From VFKI01 sp964647825 (GTDB taxonomy: Bacteria; Pseudomonadota; Gammaproteobacteria; DSM-16500): DNA of 64,000 nt. The first letter of the stretch is position 1, and each line of letters begins with the position of its first letter. The notes under the pieces were generated by a model. It was not told the DNA's origin and searched no databases. It saw only the letters and a program-made list of their open reading frames with translations. The position numbers were made by a program, and so were the translations under genes. Below are positions 44,114 through 53,267 of this stretch, piece after piece. The DNA is taken from assembly GCA_964647825.1 (NCBI GenBank), contig CAZYJL010000001.1, positions 220,588 through 284,587 on the forward strand, in the 5' to 3' direction.

Positions 44114-45022
44114 TTATCCTTTCACACGAGAAATTTTTTTGTCCGCACCAATGCGTGTTGCGACAAAGTCAATGATCGCGCCCGCGACATCAATTTTCGT
44201 TGACTTTTCGATACCTTCGAGACCAGGGGAGGCGTTGATTTCAATGACGAGAGGTCCGCGATTTGAGCGTACAATGTCGACGCCGGCGACATGTAATCCC
44301 ATGATGCGCGCGGCACGTACAGCCATGTTTCTTTCTTCTTCAGTAATCTCGACAGCAGAGGCATGACCGCCACGATGCAGATTCGAGCGAAATTCTTCAG
44401 CAGATTTTGCCTGTCGACGCATCGCAGCTACTACTTTCTTGCCGACAACAAAACAACGAATGTCTGCCCCGGCTGCTTCTTGAATGTATTCTTGGACTAA
44501 GATATTCACTTTGAGGCCAAGAAACGCTTCAATCATACTTCGCGCGGCTTTTGCTGTTTCAACCAGAATCACACCAATCCCTTGTGTGCCTTCTAAAAAT
44601 TTAATCACTAGAGGTGGACCACCAACCATACGAATTAAGTCTTGAATTTCGTCGAGTGAATGAGCAAAGCCAGTAATCGGTAGGCCAATGCCTTTGCGTG
44701 ATAAAAGTTGCAAACAGCGGAGTTTATCACGGGAGCGGGTAATTGCAGTGGAGCCATTGACGCAAGTCACATTCATCATTTCGAGTTGGCGGACAACAGC
44801 TGTGCCATAGAAAGTAATGGAAGCGCCGATACGTGGGATGACTGCATCAAATGTCGGTAATTCTTTGCCGCGATAATGGATAGAAGGGCGTGTGGAAGTG
44901 ATATTCATATAGCAACGGAGTGTATCGATGACATCTGCATCATGGCCGCGTTTTTGCGCAGCTTCAACTAGGCGTCTGGTTGAATACAGTTCTGGTTGTC
45001 GCGACAGGATGGCGATTTTCAT
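44114..45022 (-). CDS. rimK: RimK-family ATP-grasp glutamate ligase
   Basis: An ATP-grasp ligase that adds glutamate residues to the C terminus of ribosomal protein S6 in E. coli. The 302-residue protein has LVIKFLEGTQGIGVIL (ATP-binding loop), EYIQEAAGADIRCFVVG, and the metal-binding end VIEINASPGLEGIE. It faces the QEGLA gene and lies 61 bases upstream... the rimB gene precedes it on the same strand (rimB at 45084-45560), as in many rim loci. Confidence 0.92.
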   Translation of the reverse strand: MKIAILSRQPELYSTRRLVEAAQKRGHDADVIDTLRCYMNITSTRPSIHYRGKELPTFDAVIPRIGASITFYGTAVVRQLEMMNVTCVNGSTAITRSRDKLRCLQLLSRKGIGLPITGFAHSLDEIQDLIRMVGGPPLVIKFLEGTQGIGVILVETAKAARSMIEAFLGLKVNILVQEYIQEAAGADIRCFVVGKKVVAAMRRQAKSAEEFRSNLHRGGHASAVEITEEERNMAVRAARIMGLHVAGVDIVRSNRGPLVIEINASPGLEGIEKSTKIDVAGAIIDFVATRIGADKKISRVKG

Positions 45023-45083
45023 AAGTTATGCTTTTCCCCTGCGTTCTTTTTTTAAAAAAATGTGTTGATACTTTATTTTCATA

Positions 45084-45560
45084 TTATCGCATGAAAAAGG
45101 ATTTAGCCGGATCAATATTAAATTTTCTTCGAATGGCACTACGGCCGAGCAGCATGCGAAAAAGCATAGAGTCACGCTCAGTTAGCGTGATTTCAATTGG
45201 CCATGTTTTTTGACCTAACGTAATCGGTGTCCGAATCACATAACGCATTTCTCGATGTCCGCCAGAGTCAGTGACTTCTCGTTGATCAATAATATCTGCT
45301 ACACAAGTGATGATGATTTGGTCATTGCGTTGTTGTGGATGCATATCAAAACGAATTTTATCTTGATTGCCTTCACGGAAAGGGTGCAGTGCAAATGCAT
45401 GTAATGCAGAGGTGCGAGCACCTGTATCAATTTTTGCTTTAATCGATGCGATGCCGAGCTCTGGTAAGCTGACCCATTCACGCCAGCCAATAAAAGGGCG
45501 ATGGTGAATTTTTTTCTTGGGTGTGTCGTTATTGTTTTCTGTGTGTGAAGTGATCATCAT
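45084..45560 (-). CDS. rimB: RimB-like retropepsin-type (ATP-dependent zinc protease family) protein
   Basis: A 158-residue protein with the aspartic-protease-like triad KIDTGARTSALHA near residue 43 and the conserved LTERDSMLFRMLLGRSAI stretch. In Pseudomonas the homologue RimB works with RimK on ribosomal modification. The 3' neighbour is rimK and the 5' neighbour is mscS, which overlaps by four bases, so the three probably form one transcript. Confidence 0.87.
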   Translation of the reverse strand: MMITSHTENNNDTPKKKIHHRPFIGWREWVSLPELGIASIKAKIDTGARTSALHAFALHPFREGNQDKIRFDMHPQQRNDQIIITCVADIIDQREVTDSGGHREMRYVIRTPITLGQKTWPIEITLTERDSMLFRMLLGRSAIRRKFNIDPAKSFFMR

Positions 45561-46390
45561 TCGGTGCTTACCGTCGAAGTAGAAAGTGTGAAAGGTGCGG
45601 ATTTTTCTATATATAGTGAGCGACAGGGAAAAGGAATTTCAATATTGTGCGCATCAAATAATTCTTTTATGTCTGTTTGTAATTGGCTTTTCGCTTGTTT
45701 GGCATCTTCTTTTTTAACCCATACTTGTAATTGTAAGTTGACAGTCGAATCACCAAAATTATCAAAAAGAATCAAGGGCGCGGGTTCTTTTAAGCACAAA
45801 GGGTGGGTGTTCATTAAGTCAAGTAGGAGTTGCTTTACGGCATGAATATTCGCTGTATAACCGATGCCAATTGGAATCAGTAAGCAGCGTTCAGGGTAAT
45901 GCGATAGATTGATAATAGACGATTTAATTAGCGTTTCGTTAGGGACACGAATCATTGTATTTTCATTAGTACGTAAGCGAACGGACATAAATCCAATCGA
46001 AATAATCTCACCGGTAATGCCATTTAAGTTAATGGTATCACCAATTTCAAAAGGTTTTTCACCAATGATAAAAATCCCGCTTACTAAATTTGACATGGAT
46101 GTTTGCGAGGCAATACCAAAAGCAAGGGTTAAAATACCCGTTGCGCCTAATAGCGCGCTAATTCTAAACCCCATTTGCTGAATGGCGGATGCTAGAAAGA
46201 GAGCGAAGACCAGAAAAAAAACTGTACGGCGTAATAGCATGAGTTGGTGTTTGCGGAGCCGTGCTTTTAGACTACGATGAATGCTGGCGCTGAGTAATCG
46301 GCTGATCACATAACCAATTGCAACGAGTAAAATAGCACGGACTAAATTGTCAGCGTGATATTGTCGTAGTAAGGCATGAATTTGGTCCAT
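45557..46390 (-). CDS. MscS-family mechanosensitive channel
   Basis: A 277-residue channel protein with about three membrane helices in the first 95 residues. The pore helix and following beta domain are visible as LLGATGILTLAFGIASQTSMSNLVSGIFI (key part ATGILTLAFGIASQ) and PFEIGDTINLNGITGEI, both typical of MscS. It releases solutes during osmotic downshock. It overlaps rimB by four bases. Confidence 0.92.
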   Translation of the reverse strand: MDQIHALLRQYHADNLVRAILLVAIGYVISRLLSASIHRSLKARLRKHQLMLLRRTVFFLVFALFLASAIQQMGFRISALLGATGILTLAFGIASQTSMSNLVSGIFIIGEKPFEIGDTINLNGITGEIISIGFMSVRLRTNENTMIRVPNETLIKSSIINLSHYPERCLLIPIGIGYTANIHAVKQLLLDLMNTHPLCLKEPAPLILFDNFGDSTVNLQLQVWVKKEDAKQAKSQLQTDIKELFDAHNIEIPFPCRSLYIEKSAPFTLSTSTVSTE

Positions 46391-46542
46391 TCACTGATCC
46401 TGTTTTATTGCTATTTTGCAGGGGATGATACGGTAAGAATAAGGGGATATCCATATTTTGACTCTTTGAAAAGCGCATTTATTCGGATGTCATATTTGCG
46501 AGCTTTATGTATTTTTTTGTATTTCATTAAGGGAACTGAGAC

Positions 46543-47745
46543 ATGACAGAACGCGCTGATAACTCATCATCTACTAAACCGACGTTTCATTGGGACGATC
46601 CTTTGTTGTTGGAAGAGCAACTAACAATGGAGGAAAAAATGGTGCGTGATGCAGCTCGCGTCTATGCTGAGACGCGTTTGATGCCGCGAATACAACGTGC
46701 TTTTCACGATGAAACATTTGATCGTGCAATCTATACGGAAATGGGTGAACAAGGATTTTTGGGTGCGACTATCACAGGTTATGGCTGTGCGGGCGTCAGT
46801 CCGGTTGCCTATGGTTTGATAGCACGTGAACTAGAGCGCGTGGATTCTGCGTATCGCTCTGCGCTGAGTGTGCAGTCGAGTTTAGTCATGCACGCGATTT
46901 ATACGTATGGCTCTGAGGCACAACGTGAATATTATTTGCCAAAATTGGCGCGTGGCGAATGGGTCGGCGCATTTGGTTTGACGGAAGCAGATTATGGTTC
47001 TGATCCTGGTAATATGCAAACACGTGCTCGCACGGTGCCAGATGGGTATTGTTTGTCGGGCAGTAAAATGTGGATCACCAATGCACCTATCGCTGATATT
47101 TTTATAGTCTGGGCAAAAAATGACGCAGGACGCATTCGTGGGTTTATTTTAGAAAAAGGTTTATCTGGTCTATCCACGCCGAAGATGCATGGCAAAATGA
47201 GTTTGCGTGCGTCATTAACGGGGGAAATTGTGATGCAAGATGTCACGGTGAGTGAATCACAATTATTGCCTCATGCGGAGGGGTTATCTGGCCCATTAGG
47301 TTGTTTAGATAGTGCGCGTTATGGCATTGCATGGGGCGTGATGGGTGCCGCAGAATTTTGTTGGCATGCTGCGCGCCAATATACATTAGATCGCCAACAA
47401 TTTGGCCGGCCATTAGCAAGTTATCAATTAATTCAATTAAAATTAGCTGACATGCAAACGCAAATTGCTTTGTGTTTACAAGGGTGTTTGCGTGTTGGAC
47501 GTATGAAAGAAATAGCAACCGTGGCAACACCAGTGATTTCATTGATCAAACGTCATGCGACATTAATTGCTTTAAACATCGCACGTGAAGCACGTGATAT
47601 ACATGGTGCGAATGGTATTATGGAAGAGTTTCATGTGATTCGCCATTTATTAAATTTAGAAACAGTAAAAACATATGAAGGCACTGCGGATATTCACGCG
47701 TTAGTTTTAGGCCATGCACAAACAGGAATACAAGCATTTCGTTAA
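46543..47745 (+). CDS. gcdH: Glutaryl-CoA dehydrogenase
   Basis: An acyl-CoA dehydrogenase flavoprotein of 400 residues that oxidises and decarboxylates glutaryl-CoA to crotonyl-CoA in lysine and tryptophan breakdown. It matches GcdH closely: YGLIARELERVDSAYRSALS at residues ~92-111, the FAD loop FGLTEADYGSDPGNM, WITNAPIADIFIVWA, CLDSARYGIAWGVMGA and the catalytic base in TYEGTADIHAL. With the saccharopine-type genes at 13.9-16.5 kb it outlines a lysine-to-crotonyl-CoA route, though no intermediate-step genes are in view. Confidence 0.94.
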   Translation: MTERADNSSSTKPTFHWDDPLLLEEQLTMEEKMVRDAARVYAETRLMPRIQRAFHDETFDRAIYTEMGEQGFLGATITGYGCAGVSPVAYGLIARELERVDSAYRSALSVQSSLVMHAIYTYGSEAQREYYLPKLARGEWVGAFGLTEADYGSDPGNMQTRARTVPDGYCLSGSKMWITNAPIADIFIVWAKNDAGRIRGFILEKGLSGLSTPKMHGKMSLRASLTGEIVMQDVTVSESQLLPHAEGLSGPLGCLDSARYGIAWGVMGAAEFCWHAARQYTLDRQQFGRPLASYQLIQLKLADMQTQIALCLQGCLRVGRMKEIATVATPVISLIKRHATLIALNIAREARDIHGANGIMEEFHVIRHLLNLETVKTYEGTADIHALVLGHAQTGIQAFR

Positions 47746-47780
47746 TGCTATTTTAGCTCTGTACACAGAGCTATCTCCTG

Positions 47781-47935
47781 TAAATTTATATTATTTTTTT
47801 TATCTTAACTTTGTTTTTTGGTAAAAAAATTAACTAGATAAGTCTTGCCATCCCGCGGCTTCGTCCGCGGGATCCAACAAATGGAAGATTAAAAAATTGG
47901 ATACCGCGCATAAAGCGCAGCATGACAGCATTTTT
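47781..47935. repeat. Degenerate MITE-like element, copy 3
   Basis: The interior matches copy 2 (9896-10105): AAATTAACTAGATAAGTCTT, CCCGCGG...CCGCGGGATCC and GGATACCGCGCATAAAGCGC. The terminal inverted repeats are not recognisable. It sits between gcdH and fabV and touches the fabV stop. Confidence 0.7.
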
Positions 47936-47936
47936 C

Positions 47937-49145
47937 CTATTTATTTTCAACAAATTCGGTTAATGATGGAATTGCGCGAGCAGTTTCACATTCTGTCGTA
48001 TAATTCACTTCAGGTTGTTCGAAACCAAACAGCTGATAAAAATCATGTCGATAGCCCGCAATATCGGTGAGTGTAGCTAAGTTTTCAGAGGTGATTTGCG
48101 GCCATGTGGCAGCAATTTTTTCTTGAATATCAGGTGCCATCTCTAAATCATCAAGACGAATCATGCCGTCAGCATCACGTGCTGCCGGCTGTGCTGCGTA
48201 TAAGTGTTTAGTAAATAAACGCGTGATTTGTTCGATACAATTTTCATGCGTCCCTTTTTCTTTCATAAAACGAAATAATAAAGAAATATAGAGAGGCACA
48301 ACAGGAATCGCGGCACTTGCTTGCGTGACAACGGCTTTATTCACAGAAATCATGGCGCGACCGTTTAAATTAGCGAGTTTTTTTTCGATGCGCTTTGCTG
48401 CAAGATGTAAATCTTTTTTTGCTTCGCCAATTGTCCCATCGCGATAAATGGCGTGGGTGAGTTCAGGTCCAATATAAGAATACGCAACGGTTGTGATATT
48501 TTTGGCAAGTAAATTTTCTTTCGCTAAAAAATCAATCCATCGCTCCCAATCGTCGCCCCCCATGACAGCAACTGTATCGGCAATTTCTTTTTCAGAAGCA
48601 GGTTCTAGTGTAATTTCTTTCACATCACCACGAAATGCATCGACTGTTTTACGTGTGCAAGCTTTGCCAATGGGTTTTAAAACAGAAGAAAATGTTTCAC
48701 CAGTATCGGGGTGAATGCGGCGAGGTGAAGCAAGACTATAAATAATTAAATCCACTTGTTGCATTTTTTCACGAATTAATTCGGCAGTTTGTTGGCGTAA
48801 TGTATTCGAAAAGGCATCGCCATTTAAACTTTTCGCGTAGAGCCCAGCTTCATTGGCAAATTTTTCGAAGGCTGCCGTATTGTACCAACCCGCAGAGGCG
48901 GTGCGTTTTTCATCCGCCGGTTTTTCAAAAAATAAGCCAATCGTGTTGGCGCCCCAGCCAAATGCAGCAGCGATGCGACTGGCTAAGCCATAGCCTGTCG
49001 ATGCCCCAATAATAAGCACATTGCACGGGCCGTTGCACTTCCCATGTTTTTTTGCATAGTTGATTTCATGCAACACCGCTTTTTCACAGCCTTCAGGGTG
49101 AGCAGTTGTGCAAATAAAGCCACGAATTTTCGGGTCAATGCGCAT
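47937..49145 (-). CDS. fabV: Trans-2-enoyl-ACP/CoA reductase
   Basis: The NADH-dependent enoyl-ACP reductase of the FabV type, the last step of fatty-acid elongation. The family start RIDPKIRGFICTTAHPEGC, the cofactor site LIIGASTGYGLASRIAA and the YxxxxxxxxK active site in SYIGPELTHAIYRDG...GEAKK are present. ATG 49145 is preceded by AGGA and gives the standard start; the frame is open to 49172. FabV enzymes are typically insensitive to triclosan. Confidence 0.94.
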   Translation of the reverse strand: MRIDPKIRGFICTTAHPEGCEKAVLHEINYAKKHGKCNGPCNVLIIGASTGYGLASRIAAAFGWGANTIGLFFEKPADEKRTASAGWYNTAAFEKFANEAGLYAKSLNGDAFSNTLRQQTAELIREKMQQVDLIIYSLASPRRIHPDTGETFSSVLKPIGKACTRKTVDAFRGDVKEITLEPASEKEIADTVAVMGGDDWERWIDFLAKENLLAKNITTVAYSYIGPELTHAIYRDGTIGEAKKDLHLAAKRIEKKLANLNGRAMISVNKAVVTQASAAIPVVPLYISLLFRFMKEKGTHENCIEQITRLFTKHLYAAQPAARDADGMIRLDDLEMAPDIQEKIAATWPQITSENLATLTDIAGYRHDFYQLFGFEQPEVNYTTECETARAIPSLTEFVENK

Positions 49146-49272
49146 GGCAAGTATCCTATATTTAGCAATCACAAAGTGCGCATACGATACCTTGAAAGTT
49201 TGGAGATGAAAACAGGGGGTTGTTATTTACTATGAGAAGGAAGGGAGGGTATTCACTTGACGATCAAATGAT

Positions 49273-49313
49273 CTGTACGCACAGCCGTCTGAATGACGAG
49301 CGTGTGCGTACAG
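49273..49313. promoter_or_regulatory. Inverted repeat between fabV and the upstream gene
   Basis: CTGTACGCACA (49273-49283) and TGTGCGTACAG (49303-49313) are perfect inverted repeats of 11 bases, with a smaller CGTC/GACG pair inside. There is no T run on either side, so it is more likely an operator or an RNA hairpin than a classical terminator. Confidence 0.5.
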
Positions 49314-49329
49314 TGCGTGTTGGTTAACG

Positions 49330-49935
49330 CTAGCTACTAAAACTTTTGCCGGGTGAAGCAGGCGATGGTGCTGGTGTCACATCCGGCGTCACAAGTGGTT
49401 GCTTAGATGTTGAGGAAGTATGGAAGAAACTACCTATCCACTCAGAAAAAGACGCTGTTCTTTCTATCTTTTTAGCAGGACTATTTTCTTTTTCCTTTGG
49501 TTTTGCAACAATTTCAAAGCCATTTAGCTTTTCTAAATAGATTTTTGCTGCCTCAATGAGTGTTTCGTCAGTCTCGGGAGGCAAAGCGTCAGCATATGTT
49601 TTTCGATAATGTTCCGTGATATTTCGTAAATAATGATGTAATGCTGCTTTTTTTGCAATTTTAATTGATTCCCCTGCTCCTTCGCCAACGCAGTGATCTT
49701 TTTGCATGAGTCGAAATTTAAATACAGTTTCATCATTCTTAATTTCTTCAAAAGATAAAGAAAGATCGTAAGTTTCCATTATTTTCAAAAGCTGTTTCGC
49801 TTTTTTGCTCAGTAAATCTTTGCGTTGAAATTCTTCTAGAGCTTTTCTGTCGTCAATATACGTAGATAATTGTGCTTCTTGTGCAGAGGGTGTTGTATCT
49901 AATTTTTCTTCCAGAGTCAGACTGGTTCCCGGCAT
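49330..49935 (-). CDS. Double-stranded-RNA-binding-domain-like protein, stand-alone
   Basis: A protein of about 201 residues. Residues ~56-107 fit the dsRNA-binding fold: a strand region FEEIKNDETVFKFRLM, then VGEGAGESIKIAKKAALHHYL, which mirrors the G-x-G-x-S-K-x-x-A-K-x-x-AA end of dsRBD domains. There is no RNase III domain. The tail (from about residue 140) is lysine-rich then Ser/Pro/Thr-rich (TPAPSPASPGKSF). No signal peptide. ATG 49935 is chosen for the AGGAG eight bases before it; the frame is open to 49965. Possible effector or RNA regulator. Confidence 0.6.
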   Translation of the reverse strand: MPGTSLTLEEKLDTTPSAQEAQLSTYIDDRKALEEFQRKDLLSKKAKQLLKIMETYDLSLSFEEIKNDETVFKFRLMQKDHCVGEGAGESIKIAKKAALHHYLRNITEHYRKTYADALPPETDETLIEAAKIYLEKLNGFEIVAKPKEKENSPAKKIERTASFSEWIGSFFHTSSTSKQPLVTPDVTPAPSPASPGKSFSS

Positions 49936-50096
49936 GAGCAAATCTCCTGTGAGTAGTGTGAGCATTCGCTGTCACACTATAACTTTTTCGTGCTTTAGCA
50001 GGAAGCGATTCGCGAGCAGCAGACAGCATTTAGTAATCCAGCGTATAATTGCGTTATTCTTGTGAAAATAAATTTTCAACTAAAGAGTTAATATTG

Positions 50097-51296
50097 GTGA
50101 TAATTAACACAGCAGAGACAGATATTGCGATTATCGGCGGCGGGATTGCGGGTTTATGGTTGTTAAACCAGTTGCGTGCGGCAGGGTATTCCGCGGTGCT
50201 GGTCGAGTCGGGCACATTGGGTGGTGAGCAGACACATAAGGCGCAAGGCATCATTCATGGCGGGATGAAATACGCGCTACAAGGCGAGATGACGTCCGCC
50301 GCGATGGCCATTGCCGATATGCCAAGCTATTGGCGCGCGTGTTTATCTGGTCAAACACTACCGGATCTTCGCCAAGTGCCGGTTCTCTCAGAAAAACAAT
50401 ATCTTTGGACGACGGGGTCGATACTGTCGAAAGCGGCAGGATTTTTTGCGGGACTTGCGTTGCAAGGCAATGTGGAACGTGTGACACAAGATGCGTTACC
50501 TGCTATTTTTCAACATCCTGATTTTCGTGGCGATGTGTATGCATTAGATGAACAAGTTATAGATGTGCATGCATTAATTCGTGCCCTAGCACAGCCACAT
50601 CAAGAAAGTATTTTTCGAATTCAATCGTTAGCTGCGTCGGATATTCAGTATGATAGTGCAGGGAATATCTTAGAAATTTTATTACAAGCGCCGCCATTAG
50701 AATCTGTTGTGTTGCGAGCAAAAAAATATATTTTTGCAGCAGGCAGTGGGAATGCTGTATTACAACAAAATGCTAGGCATGCCGTCGTGCAAACACAACA
50801 TCGACCATTGCATATGGTCATGGTAAAACATGATTTTCCTTTTTCTTTATATGGTCATTGTCTTGGTAAAAGTGCCTCACCCAGAATCACGATCACGACG
50901 CATCAAGCAACCGACGGTAAATGGGTTTGGTATCTGGGCGGACAATTGGCTGAAGAGGGTGTGCAGCGTAATACAAAACAACAATGTGAAGTTGCGCAAC
51001 AAGAGTTACAAAAATTATTTCCTTGGCTAAACTTCCAAAATGCACACTTTGCCACTTTTCGTGTCGATCGTGTCGAAGCAAAACAAACTGGCTTATTGCG
51101 TCCTGATTCTTTTTCAGTAAAGGCAATAGCAAATTATTTTGTTGTTTTCCCAACAAAATTAGCATTTGCGCCAGCTCTTGCTGCATCACTTCTGCAACAA
51201 CTTTCTACAGACAAGATATGTTCTGGGAAATCTGACTTGCAAGCATTACGAAAATTTCCTACGCCTTCGTGCGCGCAACCCATGTGGGAGCAATGA
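50097..51296 (+). CDS. FAD-dependent oxidoreductase (DAO/GlpD-like)
   Basis: A flavoprotein of about 399 residues with the FAD motif DIAIIGGGIAGLWLLNQL at the N terminus and VLVESGTLGGEQTHKAQGIIHGGMKY following, as in glycerol-3-phosphate or D-amino-acid oxidase families. The substrate is unknown. The frame is open from TTG 50049, but that lies in a TATAAT promoter box (50044-50049); GTG 50097, nine bases after AAAGAG, is the better start. The stop overlaps or adjoins the aldo/keto reductase gene. Confidence 0.82.
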   Translation: MIINTAETDIAIIGGGIAGLWLLNQLRAAGYSAVLVESGTLGGEQTHKAQGIIHGGMKYALQGEMTSAAMAIADMPSYWRACLSGQTLPDLRQVPVLSEKQYLWTTGSILSKAAGFFAGLALQGNVERVTQDALPAIFQHPDFRGDVYALDEQVIDVHALIRALAQPHQESIFRIQSLAASDIQYDSAGNILEILLQAPPLESVVLRAKKYIFAAGSGNAVLQQNARHAVVQTQHRPLHMVMVKHDFPFSLYGHCLGKSASPRITITTHQATDGKWVWYLGGQLAEEGVQRNTKQQCEVAQQELQKLFPWLNFQNAHFATFRVDRVEAKQTGLLRPDSFSVKAIANYFVVFPTKLAFAPALAASLLQQLSTDKICSGKSDLQALRKFPTPSCAQPMWEQ

Positions 51297-51298
51297 TA

Positions 51299-52087
51299 AT
51301 GAAATTAAAAAAACTCGGACAAACCGATATTTGGCTTAGCCCGATTGGATTAGGCACAGTAAAATTTGGACGGAATCAAGGTGTGAAATATCCCACTGCA
51401 TTTGTACTGCCAGACGATAAAACAATTATTGAATTATTAAGGTGCGCGCAACAATTAGGTATTAATTTTTTAGATACGGCGCCGGCGTATGGTCTTAGTG
51501 AAGAACGGATCGGAAATCTATTGAAAAATCAACGCAAGGAATGGGTAATTGCGACAAAGTGGGGTGAAGAATTTGTTGATGGCGTTTCGCATTTTAATTT
51601 TTCTGCAGAGCACGCACGTCGTAGTATTGAGCGGAGTTTGCGTCGTTTACAAACGGATTGGTTAGATATGGTTTTAGTGCATTCAGATGGTAACGATTTA
51701 GCTTTAATTGAAAACGGGGTGTTTGATGTATTAGAGCGATGCAAACAAGCTGGTATTATTCGTGCATTTGGTATGTCAACAAAAACCATAGATGGCGGTA
51801 TGCGGGCAGTGGATTTATCTGATGTTGTCATGGTGACTTATAATCCGTTAGAAAAGAAAGAATTACCCGTGATGCATTATGCGCAGCAACAAAATAAAGG
51901 GGTATTGATTAAGAAAGCACTAGCAAGTGGTCATGTCGATAAAATCATGGGTGATGATCCAGTACAAGCGGCAATGCAATGTATTTTCCAAGAAGCCAGT
52001 GTCACGAGTGTGATTTTAGGGACACTTAATCAACAACATTTAGCGCATAATGTAGCTTGTGCGCAGCGTGTTTTGGATAGCCGATGA
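51299..52087 (+). CDS. Aldo/keto reductase family protein
   Basis: A 262-residue TIM-barrel reductase. The catalytic set is visible as Asp/Tyr in NFLDTAPAYG, Lys in WVIATKWG and His in MVLVHSDG. The family start LKKLGQTDIWLSPIGLGTVKFG supports ATG 51299, eight bases after GGGAG; ATG 51293 overlaps the previous stop. The substrate is unknown. The stop overlaps cca by four bases. Confidence 0.85.
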   Translation: MKLKKLGQTDIWLSPIGLGTVKFGRNQGVKYPTAFVLPDDKTIIELLRCAQQLGINFLDTAPAYGLSEERIGNLLKNQRKEWVIATKWGEEFVDGVSHFNFSAEHARRSIERSLRRLQTDWLDMVLVHSDGNDLALIENGVFDVLERCKQAGIIRAFGMSTKTIDGGMRAVDLSDVVMVTYNPLEKKELPVMHYAQQQNKGVLIKKALASGHVDKIMGDDPVQAAMQCIFQEASVTSVILGTLNQQHLAHNVACAQRVLDSR

Positions 52088-53211
52088 AAAAATGGTTAGT
52101 GGGCGGTGCGGTGCGAGATGAATTACTGGGTCGCCCGGTACAAGAGAAAGATTGGGTTGTTGTGGGTGCACAACCAGAAGATTTATTGCGTGAAGGTTAT
52201 CAGCAAGTCGGTAAAGATTTTCCAGTTTTTTTACATCCAAAAACGCGGGAAGAATATGCGTTAGCACGCCGCGAGCGTAAAACGGCGCCGGGTTATGCCG
52301 GATTTGCATTTGATACGGCGCCCACTGTCACTTTAGAAGAAGATTTAGCGCGTCGTGATTTAACCATTAATGCCATGGCAAAATCCGAAGACGGAGAAAT
52401 TATTGATCCTTTTCATGGACAAGAGGATTTAAATAATCGCTGGTTACGTCATGTGTCAGCAGCATTCGTAGAAGACCCCGTCAGAATTTTACGCGTCGCG
52501 CGCTTTGCAGCACGTTTTGCAGCGTTAGGATTTCGCGTTGCGCCAGAAACGTTAGAGTTAATGAAAAAAATGGTGGCATCGGGTGAAGTTGATGCATTGG
52601 TGGCTGAGCGTGTTTGGAAAGAATGGGAACGTGCATTAGGTGAAACGCAGCCGGATGTGTTTTTTGTTGTGTTAACACAATGTGGTGCGTTTTCTCGATT
52701 ATTTCCAGCAGAATTACAGCAAGGCTGTTTCTTTTTAAAAAAGGCTGTTAATTATACGCGAGATAAAACGATTCGTTTTGCGGTGTTAGTTTCGCAATTA
52801 AATAAAAATCAATTAGCACAGCTGGTGAAAAAATATCGCCTTCCAGCAGAGTATCAAGCACTAGCAAATTTAGTAATAGAATTTTTTTCTAATTATTTAA
52901 TTATAGATAAAGATAAATCTGCAGCAGAAAAAATTTTATATGTTCTTGAAAGAACGGATGCTTTTCGGCGGCCAGAGCGCTTTGATAAATGGTTGATGGC
53001 ATGTGAAATTTTGTCGCAAGAAAATAAATCAGAAAAATGGCAAATGTGGCTTGCCGCAATAAATAAGATAGATATCAATAAAATTGTGGCAGAGTGTGCC
53101 GGTAATGGTCCTGAAATTGCTCGTAGTATACGTGTTACTCGTCTGCAAAAAATTGCAGAATTATTAGAAGAATCCGGTGAGGATAGTGCTGATCGAAGTG
53201 CGTCATTATAG
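52084..53211 (+). CDS. cca: CCA-adding tRNA nucleotidyltransferase
   Basis: It adds or repairs the 3' CCA of tRNAs, needed here because the tRNAs in view lack encoded CCA. The class II nucleotidyltransferase head is clear: WLVGGAVRDELLGR, EKDWVVVGA, RRERKT and RRDLTINAMA. The 375-residue length indicates the short form without the C-terminal HD domain of the E. coli enzyme. It overlaps the aldo/keto reductase gene in ATGA. Confidence 0.94.
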   Translation: MKKWLVGGAVRDELLGRPVQEKDWVVVGAQPEDLLREGYQQVGKDFPVFLHPKTREEYALARRERKTAPGYAGFAFDTAPTVTLEEDLARRDLTINAMAKSEDGEIIDPFHGQEDLNNRWLRHVSAAFVEDPVRILRVARFAARFAALGFRVAPETLELMKKMVASGEVDALVAERVWKEWERALGETQPDVFFVVLTQCGAFSRLFPAELQQGCFFLKKAVNYTRDKTIRFAVLVSQLNKNQLAQLVKKYRLPAEYQALANLVIEFFSNYLIIDKDKSAAEKILYVLERTDAFRRPERFDKWLMACEILSQENKSEKWQMWLAAINKIDINKIVAECAGNGPEIARSIRVTRLQKIAELLEESGEDSADRSASL

Positions 53212-53267
53212 AGAGCTAGATATTTTTTTAACTTTTTAATAGTAATAAATAACAAGGAGTGTTGTGT

